Shown here one piece after another: positions 1 to 5,793 of a DNA stretch of 6,212 bases. Position 1 is the first letter of the stretch. Every line of letters starts with the position of its first letter. Below the pieces are notes generated by a model. That model ran no database searches and was not told where the DNA came from. It saw only the letters and a program-made list of their open reading frames with translations. The translations under genes were made by a program, and so were the position numbers. This DNA comes from Bacteroidales bacterium (lineage in GTDB: Bacteria; Bacteroidota; Bacteroidia; Bacteroidales; P3), in NCBI GenBank assembly GCA_021443125.1, contig JABUUQ010000002.1, forward strand, positions 330,167-336,378, given 5' to 3'.

Positions 1-189
1 ATAGGAATCATAGGTAAGAGGACGGCTGGATTCTGTATTATCCATAGACATTGCCATATTCTGTGCTTCATACTCCGAAACAGGAATTGTCAATGCCCTT
101 TCCCCTCCGTTTTCCACAAGCAACACATCATAAAATATCTCTATTCTAGAGGGGCTTATGTCTTTCACTTGCATTTCTATCTTTTCCAT
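1..189 (-). CDS. DUF151 / bifunctional nuclease family protein, N-terminal part (runs off left edge)
   Basis: This is an open frame of 63 codons on the minus strand, from an ATG at 189-187 to the window edge with no stop. The translation starts MEKIEMQVKDIS and continues with an E-A-Q motif (residues 41-43) and RPLTYDSY (residues 56-63). This is the layout of the DUF151 / bifunctional nuclease domain: an N-terminal beta strand, then a P-I/V...EAQ segment, then RPLTHDL. Family members have been linked to DNase/RNase activity in plants and are common but poorly characterised in bacteria. Two features are atypical. The histidine of the usual RPLTHD motif is tyrosine here, and the glycine-rich strand before the EAQ motif is altered. 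An internal ATG at 174-172 is an alternative start. No Shine-Dalgarno sequence and no clear minus-strand promoter were seen. The gene is divergent from hppA. Family assignment is by remembered consensus only, and most of the protein lies outside the window. Confidence 0.68.
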   Translation of the reverse strand, partial: MEKIEMQVKDISPSRIEIFYDVLLVENGGERALTIPVSEYEAQNMAMSMDNTESSRPLTYDSY

Positions 190-216
190 AACAACAAACT
201 TTGTAGTTTTAACGAA

Positions 217-228
217 TTTTGTACAAAA
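217..228. repeat. 12-bp perfect palindrome in the divergent intergenic region
   Basis: TTTTGTACAAAA is its own reverse complement. It lies 28 bases upstream of the DUF151 start codon and about 54 bases upstream of the -33 element of the hppA promoter. A second, odd palindrome, ACAAAcTTTGT, lies at 194-204. Such symmetry could be a regulator site, but in DNA this A+T-rich short palindromes also arise by chance. No function is assigned. Confidence 0.3.
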
Positions 229-281
229 AAGTTTCTTTTTAGGGCGACAAAAAATATCTTTGTTTGTTTTTACAGAAAAAA

Positions 282-313
282 TTTGTGATTTATCAAAAAT
301 AAATATAACTTTG
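282..313 (+). promoter_or_regulatory. Bacteroidota-type promoter for hppA
   Basis: A -33 element TTTG (282-285) and a -7 element TAACTTTG (306-313) are separated by 20 bases. This matches the primary-sigma consensus known from Bacteroides and Flavobacterium (TTTG, 19-21 bases, TAnnTTTG). Transcription would start near 318-321, giving a leader of about 55 bases before the ATG at 375. The leader contains a weak 5-bp inverted repeat (CTTTC 321-325 / GAAAG 333-337) and is A-rich just before the start codon, with no Shine-Dalgarno sequence. The start site itself is inferred. Confidence 0.75.
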
Positions 314-374
314 CAGTCATCTTTCCGTATAAGAAAGGACACTGAACCGAATAGAATTAAATAAAATTATAAAC

Positions 375-2798
375 ATGAAAAGATTATTAAGTTTTTCAAC
401 AGCTTTATTGGCCGCCACAACTATGTTTGGCAGCGAAGCAGATTTGGTAATCCCCGACGCAGTACACGAATGGAGTTTCTTGCATTGGGGATTTTTGATT
501 ACTATACTTGGTTTCCTATTTGGTATGTATCACTTTATGAAAGTAAAGAAACTGCCTGTACATAAAAGCATGTTGGAAATAGGAGAAGTGATTTTCAAGA
601 CTTGTTCAACCTATCTTAAACAACAAGGAAGATTTTTGGCTATACTATTTATCTTTATAGGTATTGTTGTTGCATGTTATTTTGGCTTTATGACAGAAAA
701 GAGTGCAGGTTTTGGAGGTGTATTGCTTATTTTGTTATCTACAGTCATTGGTATGCTGGGCTCTTATGGAGTTGCAGCCTATGGAATAAGGATGAACACA
801 TTGGCAAATGCACGTATGGCTTTTGCTTCTTTAAGAAAACAACCTTTGAAACTTTTGAACATACCTTTGAATGCTGGAATGAGTATAGGAGTTATGCTTG
901 TATGCGTTGAATTGTTCCTTATGCTTGTAATTTTGTTGTTTGTTCCAACTCATTTGGCTGGAAGCTGCTTCATAGGCTTTGCTATTGGTGAAAGTTTAGG
1001 TGCAAGTGCTTTGAGAATTGCAGGAGGTATTTTCACGAAGATAGCAGATATAGGTTCAGACCTTATGAAAGTTGTCTTCAAGATAGGAGAAGATGACCCA
1101 AGAAACCCTGGCGTTATTGCAGACTGCACTGGCGACAATGCAGGAGACAGTGTCGGCCCAACAGCTGACGGTTTCGAAACCTACGGAGTAACTGGTGTTG
1201 CTTTGGTATCCTTTATTCTTCTTGCAGTAGGTGATTCTGCTTTGCAAACACAGCTTCTTATTTGGATTTTCTCTATGCGTATACTTATGGTTGTTACTTC
1301 CGTATTGGCATATTGGATTAATAATGCATATTGTCGAATGAAGTATGGCAAGGATGAAAATCTCGACTTTGAAAAACCTTTGACTTCTTTGATTTGGATT
1401 GCTTCTATTTTGAGTATTGCAATAACTTATATTGTATCTTACCTTCAACTGAATAATTTGGACGGAAACATTTGGTGGCAACTTGCTACTATCATTTCTT
1501 TTGGTACTTTGGGAGCAGCAGTTATTCCAGAAATTACAAAAATATTTACTTCTCCAAAAAGCGGTCATGTTCAAGAAGTGGTAAAATCTTCTCATCAAGG
1601 TGGAGCTTCTTTGAATATACTTTCAGGATTTGTTTCTGGTAACTTCTCTGCTTTCTGGACAGGATTGGCATTTGTTCTGCTTATGTTCTTTGCCTACACT
1701 CAAAGCATGGGATTGGGAGATATCATGGCCTACCCTTCTATCTTTGCCTTTGGTCTTGTTGCTTTCGGAATGTTAGGCATGGGTCCTGTTACAATTGCCG
1801 TTGATTCCTATGGCCCTGTTACAGACAACGCACAAAGTGTCTATGAACTTTCTTTGATAGAGGACATTGACAATGTGGATAAAGAAATAGAAAATGATTT
1901 CGGCTTCAAACCAGATTGGGAAAAGAGCAAATACTATTTGGAACAAAACGACGGAGCCGGAAATACCTTCAAAGCAACCGCAAAACCAGTACTTATAGGC
2001 ACTGCTGTGGTGGGTGCAACAACTATGATATTCTCTATTATATTAGTAATAAAGAATGTGCTTGGCATTAACCCTGCTACAGTATTGAATCTTTTGAACC
2101 CTTACACTATTCTTGGATTTATACTTGGTGGTTGTGTAATCTATTGGTTTACTGGTGCAAGTACTCAAGCCGTTACCGTTGGAGCCAATCGTGCAGTTGC
2201 ATACATAAAAGACCATATAAAACTTGATCCTAACGCACCAAAGAAAGCAGATACAAAAAGCAGTGTTGAAGTCGTAAGAATTTGCACACAATATGCTCAA
2301 AAAGGTATGTTTAATATCTTCATAGCTATATTCTTCTTTGCTTTGGGTATTGCCTGTCTTTCTTCTCCTGCTGGTTTTGGTGCAGAGAATGCTGTATCGT
2401 TGTTTGTTTCCTATTTGATTTCCATTGCCTTGTTCGGCTTGTTCCAAGCTGTATTTATGGCAAATGCAGGTGGCAGTTGGGACAATGCAAAGAAAGTTGT
2501 GGAAGTTGATCTTGCACTCAAAGGCACCGAACTTCACGATGCATCAGTTGTTGGCGACACAGTAGGCGACCCATTCAAAGACACATCTTCAGTTTCTTTG
2601 AACCCTATAATCAAATTCACCACTCTGTTCGGTTTGTTGGCTATGGAAATGGCAATAAGCGAAAGTTTCAGAAAAATGGCTCCATACTTTGGACTACTAT
2701 TTATTATTGTGGCAATAGTTTTCGTTTGGCGTTCATTCTACAAAATGAGAATAGACGGCAAAATGGAAGATATAGTAAAGCAAGAGGTTAAGAGATAA
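375..2798 (+). CDS. hppA: Membrane-bound ion-pumping pyrophosphatase (probably K+-independent, divergent type)
   Basis: This enzyme hydrolyses pyrophosphate at the inner membrane and uses the energy to pump H+ and/or Na+. The 807-residue product is longer than typical bacterial members (about 650-750). Residues 1-19 look like a signal peptide, followed by about 16 hydrophobic segments. Active-site motifs are present: K222 and D225, D229, EDDPRNP (239-245), D250/D254/D258 in the IADxxGDNxGD region, D484-N485 (PVTDNA), N530 (GAGNT), D703 and K706 (WDNAKK), and D728/D732/K735/D736 (GDTVGDPFKDTS). The usual KVE of the DVGADLVGKVE signature is not conserved: the region reads DIGSDLMKVVF (225-235). 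K533, three residues after N530, sits where a lysine marks K+-independent enzymes. E268 in FETY is the probable ion-gate glutamate of helix 6. The pumped ion cannot be decided from sequence. The gene has its own promoter and terminator. The start at 375 is supported by the signal-like N-terminus and A-rich leader. Confidence 0.97.
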   Translation: MKRLLSFSTALLAATTMFGSEADLVIPDAVHEWSFLHWGFLITILGFLFGMYHFMKVKKLPVHKSMLEIGEVIFKTCSTYLKQQGRFLAILFIFIGIVVACYFGFMTEKSAGFGGVLLILLSTVIGMLGSYGVAAYGIRMNTLANARMAFASLRKQPLKLLNIPLNAGMSIGVMLVCVELFLMLVILLFVPTHLAGSCFIGFAIGESLGASALRIAGGIFTKIADIGSDLMKVVFKIGEDDPRNPGVIADCTGDNAGDSVGPTADGFETYGVTGVALVSFILLAVGDSALQTQLLIWIFSMRILMVVTSVLAYWINNAYCRMKYGKDENLDFEKPLTSLIWIASILSIAITYIVSYLQLNNLDGNIWWQLATIISFGTLGAAVIPEITKIFTSPKSGHVQEVVKSSHQGGASLNILSGFVSGNFSAFWTGLAFVLLMFFAYTQSMGLGDIMAYPSIFAFGLVAFGMLGMGPVTIAVDSYGPVTDNAQSVYELSLIEDIDNVDKEIENDFGFKPDWEKSKYYLEQNDGAGNTFKATAKPVLIGTAVVGATTMIFSIILVIKNVLGINPATVLNLLNPYTILGFILGGCVIYWFTGASTQAVTVGANRAVAYIKDHIKLDPNAPKKADTKSSVEVVRICTQYAQKGMFNIFIAIFFFALGIACLSSPAGFGAENAVSLFVSYLISIALFGLFQAVFMANAGGSWDNAKKVVEVDLALKGTELHDASVVGDTVGDPFKDTSSVSLNPIIKFTTLFGLLAMEMAISESFRKMAPYFGLLFIIVAIVFVWRSFYKMRIDGKMEDIVKQEVKR

Positions 2799-2824
2799 TA
2801 TACAATCTTTTGCTCCTTTCAACG

Positions 2825-2884
2825 AAACGAAGAAAGAAAAAATTAAAAGCAAGGAATAATTTTTTCTTTCTTCGTTTTATTTTT
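2825..2884 (+). terminator. Intrinsic terminator downstream of hppA
   Basis: A perfect 21-bp inverted repeat pairs 2825-2845 with 2857-2877 around an 11-base loop, followed by a T-rich tract (TTTTATTTTT, 2875-2884). It begins 26 bases after the hppA stop. The stem is unusually long but A+T-rich, with a GAAGAAAG / CTTTCTTC core. It should separate hppA transcription from gapA. The 5' arm is A-rich, so it could also act on minus-strand transcription. Confidence 0.88.
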
Positions 2885-3032
2885 GCGAAACAAGGAAACA
2901 ATAAATCATTAAACGCATTTTCACTACGAAAACAATAAAAAAGAACTCTATTTTTCAATTGCTTTCAATCAATATCTTTCAACGATATTTCAGCACTTAT
3001 CAAACATTTTCTTAAAATTTATTCTTTTTTAT

Positions 3033-3063
3033 TTTGCGTTTGGATTTATGTTTTGTATCTTTG
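3033..3063 (+). promoter_or_regulatory. Bacteroidota-type promoter for gapA
   Basis: TTTG (3033-3036), a 19-base spacer and TATCTTTG (3056-3063) give an exact match to the TTTG / TAnnTTTG consensus. A second TTTG at 3039-3042 is too close to serve with this -7 element. Transcription should start near 3068-3071, leaving a short leader that is almost entirely A and T before the ATG at 3108, without a Shine-Dalgarno sequence. A near-perfect promoter fits a highly expressed glycolytic gene. Confidence 0.8.
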
Positions 3064-3107
3064 CAACCAAATATAAACATTAAATAAAAACATAAAAAAT
3101 TACAAAT

Positions 3108-4115
3108 ATGGCAAAAATAGCAATTAACGGATTTGGTCGTATAGGCCGTATCTCATTTAGAAATATGCAAAAGAAACAAGGTCTTGAAGTTGTGGCTATC
3201 AATGACTTGACAGATGCAGCAACTCTTGCACACTTGTTGAAATATGACTCTGTTCATGGCAGATTCAATGGAGAAGTTTCTTCAGAAGGCGAATACCTTG
3301 TAGTTAATGGCAAGAAAATCAGAGTTTATGCAGAAAGAGACCCTCAAAATCTTCCTTGGAAAGAATTGGGAGTTGACATAGTTATAGAATCAACTGGCTT
3401 GTTCAAAACAAGAGAACTTATGGGCAAACACATTAAGGCTGGTGCAAAGAAAGTTATCCTTACTGTTCCTGCTGCAAAGGCTGACGATGTTGATGCAACT
3501 GTTGTTCTTGGCGTTAATGACAAAGTTCTTACAAAAGACATCACTTGTGTTTCAAACGCATCTTGCACAACAAACTGCTTGGCTCCTGTAGCAAAAGTTT
3601 TGAACGACAAATTCGGTATCAAGAGAGGTCAAATGAATACTATTCACTCTTATACAAATGACCAAAGGATCCTTGACCTTCCTCACTCTGACCTTCGCAG
3701 AGCAAGAGCTGCCGCTTGCAGTATAATACCTACTTCTACTGGTGCTGCAAAAGCTGTTGGTTTGGTAATTCCTGAACTTGCTGGCAAACTTGATGGTATA
3801 TCAATGCGTGTTCCTACTCCTGACGGTTCAGTTGTTGACCTTACTGCAGAACTTAACTGCAATGTAACAAAAGAACAAGTTAATGCTGCTATCAAAGAAG
3901 CTGCTGAAGGTTCAATGAAAGGCATTCTTGAATATAGCGAAGAAGACCTTGTATCTATAGACATAGTTGACAATCCACATTCTTCTATTTTCGATTCAAA
4001 ACTTACTATGGTTATGGACGGAAATATGGTTAAGGTTGTTTCTTGGTACGATAACGAAAACGGATATTCAAACAGAGTTTGTGATCTTGCAGAAAAACTT
4101 GCTGCATTGCTATAA
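3108..4115 (+). CDS. gapA: Type I glyceraldehyde-3-phosphate dehydrogenase (phosphorylating, NAD-dependent)
   Basis: This cytosolic enzyme converts glyceraldehyde 3-phosphate, NAD+ and phosphate to 1,3-bisphosphoglycerate in glycolysis, and can run in reverse. The 335-residue product is full length for the family. The Rossmann nucleotide-binding domain opens with INGFGRIGR (6-14), and D33 in the IND motif favours NAD over NADP. The catalytic motif SNASCTTNCLAP (149-160) places the nucleophile at C153, and the activating histidine is H180 in HSYTNDQ. The phosphate-binding region includes RRARAAA (197-203) and PTSTGAAKAV (208-217). R234 lies in the MRVPTPDGS stretch, and the C-terminal SWYDNENGYSNRV (312-324) is typical. 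No key residue is missing. L191-P192 in the S-loop also fits NAD use. The gene stands alone between two terminators with its own promoter, so it is probably monocistronic and strongly expressed. Confidence 0.98.
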   Translation: MAKIAINGFGRIGRISFRNMQKKQGLEVVAINDLTDAATLAHLLKYDSVHGRFNGEVSSEGEYLVVNGKKIRVYAERDPQNLPWKELGVDIVIESTGLFKTRELMGKHIKAGAKKVILTVPAAKADDVDATVVLGVNDKVLTKDITCVSNASCTTNCLAPVAKVLNDKFGIKRGQMNTIHSYTNDQRILDLPHSDLRRARAAACSIIPTSTGAAKAVGLVIPELAGKLDGISMRVPTPDGSVVDLTAELNCNVTKEQVNAAIKEAAEGSMKGILEYSEEDLVSIDIVDNPHSSIFDSKLTMVMDGNMVKVVSWYDNENGYSNRVCDLAEKLAALL

Positions 4116-4134
4116 TTCACAACCTTAAAATAAG

Positions 4135-4195
4135 AAATGTTTAATGTTAAATGCAGTGCGGTTGCTTCTACATTTAGCATTAAACATTTTCTTTT
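4135..4195 (+). terminator. Intrinsic terminator downstream of gapA
   Basis: A 19-bp stem pairs 4135-4153 with 4171-4189, with a single G-U wobble (T4147 with G4177). The loop is 17 bases, and a T-rich tail follows (TTTTCTTTT, 4187-4195). It starts 20 bases after the gapA stop and ends about 35 bases before the rbfA start. No convincing TTTG / TAnnTTTG promoter lies between this hairpin and rbfA. Partial readthrough, or a promoter I did not recognise, must therefore supply the downstream operon. Confidence 0.82.
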
Positions 4196-4217
4196 GCATT
4201 TATTTTAATTGTTTTTT

Positions 4218-4222
4218 GGAAG
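4218..4222 (+). promoter_or_regulatory. Shine-Dalgarno-like site for rbfA
   Basis: GGAAG lies 7 bases upstream of the ATG at 4230. It supports that start over the in-frame TTG at 4209, because the site would lie inside the coding sequence if TTG were used. It is the only start in this window with a clearly purine-rich ribosome site at normal spacing; the other genes have A-rich leaders. Confidence 0.55.
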
Positions 4223-4229
4223 TTTCAGT

Positions 4230-4571
4230 ATGGAAACAAGAAGAATGGAGAAAATCAACAGACTTATCCAAAAAGATTTGTCTGAACTATTGAGAGAAAA
4301 GAGCAAGGATGAGTTTTTTTCTTGTATGATTACGGTTACTCGTGTTGATGTAACGAGTGATTTGTCTTATGCAAGAGTATATGTAAGTATCTTTGAGTTA
4401 AAGTATAAGAAAGAAGATATCTTACAAGTTTTGAAAGAGAAAAAAGATTTAATCCGTATGTGGTTGGCACAAAGAGAAAGACACCAATTGAGAATTATTC
4501 CCGACATTGCTTTCTTTATCGACGACACTTTGGATTACGCACAACGGATAGAAGAATTGCTGAAAAAATAA
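4230..4571 (+). CDS. rbfA: 30S ribosome-binding factor A (RbfA)
   Basis: RbfA is a small cytosolic factor that binds the immature 30S subunit near the 5' end of 16S rRNA. It helps late maturation and cold adaptation. The 113-residue product fits the family's usual 110-130. The N-terminus METRRMEKINRLIQKDLSEL is the typical first helix. Residues 38-54 (RVDVTSDLSYARVYVSI) match the conserved VxVSxDLSYAKVYVS strand-helix of the KH-like fold. LRIIPDIAFFIDDTLDYAQRIEELL (87-111) matches the characteristic C-terminal motif. I chose the ATG at 4230 because it aligns with family N-termini and has GGAAG upstream; an in-frame TTG at 4209 would add seven unlikely residues. The gene ends in tandem stops TAATAA and is followed after 6 bases by the permease gene, suggesting co-transcription and possibly coupled translation. 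Confidence 0.95.
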   Translation: METRRMEKINRLIQKDLSELLREKSKDEFFSCMITVTRVDVTSDLSYARVYVSIFELKYKKEDILQVLKEKKDLIRMWLAQRERHQLRIIPDIAFFIDDTLDYAQRIEELLKK

Positions 4572-4577
4572 TAAGGC

Positions 4578-5789
4578 ATGGATAGCAAAAACCTCCTTTT
4601 TATAGTCAGAAGGCTTAATTTTTCAAGAAAGAATAAAGGAATTGTACGCATCATTTCCCTTATCTCTCTTGTTGGTATTGCTGTAGTCAGTTTGGCTTTG
4701 GTGGTTATACTCAGTGTTTTCAATGGTTTCACATCTGTTGCAGAAAAAATGTTGGAGAAAGAAAACCCTCCTATTCTTATCTCTGCCAACGAAGGCAAAA
4801 CTTTTGACATTTCTGTTGAGAAAAAGTTAAAATCCATTGCAGACATAGGAACAATAATTCCTGTTGTGAGACAAACGGTAATGATTAGCGTTGGCGAGTA
4901 TCAGAGTATAGTGGAAATGGTTGGCACCAATAATAATTATTTTAAGTTCAACCCTTTGGACACTTCTATAGTCAATGGCAAAAGCAATTTTTATGGTTTG
5001 GAAGATGATGAAAGTTTGTTGGGAGTGAATCTTGCAATGGATATGGGACTGAATAAGGGTGCTGAAAAAATGAACATACCTATAAAAATCACAGTTCCAC
5101 AAAACAACGACGAGGCTGTAATACCAGAAGATTTGTTAAAGACAGAAATTGTAAGGTATTCTGCTTGCTATGCCACCCACTCTGCTTTGGATAACGATTA
5201 TATCTTTGTGCCTATCAGCAAAGCAAGAGATATTTTGGATTACAAGGAAACAAAGGTTACGAATCTTTATGTTGTACCTAAAAAAGTTTCGCAAACAAAA
5301 CAGATAATAAAAGATATAAAGAAAGAATTAGGCAATAAATTTTCTGTAAAAAGTCTTTTGGAGCAGCAAGCTATCTATTTCAGAATAGCAAAGAGCGAAA
5401 AAATTGCAGTTTATATCATTCTTTCTTTGATTATCTTTATCGCCACAATAAATATAATAAGTACGCTTATCATTCTCTACATACAAAAAAACAAAATGAA
5501 TTATATCTTTCGTGCTATAGGCATGACAAAAAAAGATATCAGGAAAATATACTTCAACTATGGCATGATGCTGAACATTGTAGGCTGTTGCATCGGTGTT
5601 GTGTTGGGTGTTGTTTTTTGTATCCTTCAAGAGCAGTTCGGTTTGATAAAACTGGCAGAAGGGGACTTTGTTGTGGATGCTTTTCCTATAAAAATTATGC
5701 TTTGGGATATAATAAGAGTAGTGCTTATTGTGTTAATAATAGGAATGTTGAGTGTAAAATTAGTTAGTTCACGAATAAAAATAGATTGA
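4578..5789 (+). CDS. FtsX/LolC/LolE-like ABC transporter permease
   Basis: The 403-residue product has the MacB/LolE permease layout. A short cytoplasmic N-terminus (about 1-22) precedes the first membrane helix (about 23-48). A large periplasmic domain follows (about 50-273), then three membrane helices (about 275-302, 326-350 and 374-396). The stretch YIFRAIGMTKKDIRKIYF (309-326) is the typical FtsX-domain coupling segment between the second and third helices (usually R-x-x-G-x-x-x-x-x-I). LolC/LolE proteins move lipoproteins out of the inner membrane together with the ATPase LolD, which is a plausible role. However, no ATPase gene is visible here, so the partner would have to be encoded elsewhere. 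Substrate and exact subfamily cannot be set from sequence alone. The gene lies between rbfA and cysS with gaps of 6 and 4 bases and most likely shares their transcript. The ATG at 4578 has no well-spaced Shine-Dalgarno sequence. Confidence 0.88.
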   Translation: MDSKNLLFIVRRLNFSRKNKGIVRIISLISLVGIAVVSLALVVILSVFNGFTSVAEKMLEKENPPILISANEGKTFDISVEKKLKSIADIGTIIPVVRQTVMISVGEYQSIVEMVGTNNNYFKFNPLDTSIVNGKSNFYGLEDDESLLGVNLAMDMGLNKGAEKMNIPIKITVPQNNDEAVIPEDLLKTEIVRYSACYATHSALDNDYIFVPISKARDILDYKETKVTNLYVVPKKVSQTKQIIKDIKKELGNKFSVKSLLEQQAIYFRIAKSEKIAVYIILSLIIFIATINIISTLIILYIQKNKMNYIFRAIGMTKKDIRKIYFNYGMMLNIVGCCIGVVLGVVFCILQEQFGLIKLAEGDFVVDAFPIKIMLWDIIRVVLIVLIIGMLSVKLVSSRIKID

Positions 5790-5793
5790 TATA

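Larger units (their letters stand above)
2799..3107. other. 309-base intergenic region between hppA and gapA
   Basis: It holds the hppA terminator on the left and the gapA promoter with a leader of roughly 38 bases on the right. The middle, about 2890-3030, is A+T-rich and non-coding as far as can be seen. It contains only a weak imperfect tandem pair (CTTTCAAtCaATAT at 2962-2975, then CTTTCAACGATAT at 2976-2988). No tRNA, small ORF with family resemblance, or riboswitch-like fold was recognised. Confidence 0.7.

Noticed and set aside
190..301. Possible minus-strand promoter for the DUF151 gene (TATTTTTG at 301-294, and AAAGTTTG at 202-195)
   Set aside because: The first has no TTTG at the right distance upstream. 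The second departs from TAnnTTTG and would start transcription essentially at the ATG. Neither is good enough to annotate.
321..337. Small hairpin (CTTTC / GAAAG) in the hppA leader
   Set aside because: A five-bp stem is too weak and common to call a riboswitch or attenuator, and nothing else in the roughly 55-base leader supports one.
158..364. Plus-strand open frame of 68 codons upstream of hppA
   Set aside because: It overlaps the DUF151 coding start and runs through the hppA promoter, has low-complexity composition, and resembles no family.
1056..1598. Long minus-strand open frame (180 codons) inside hppA
   Set aside because: It is antisense to the strongly conserved pyrophosphatase, its composition is that of a reverse-complement shadow, and no domain is recognisable. 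The same applies to the minus-strand frames at 2043-2537 and 3683-4180.
2962..2988. Imperfect tandem repeat of about 14 bases before gapA
   Set aside because: There are only two units, with mismatches, in A+T-rich DNA. It is neither long nor regular enough to call a repeat element or CRISPR unit.
4209..4229. TTG start extending rbfA by seven codons
   Set aside because: The extra residues (MFFGSFS) do not match RbfA N-termini, and the GGAAG site at 4218-4222 points to the ATG at 4230.
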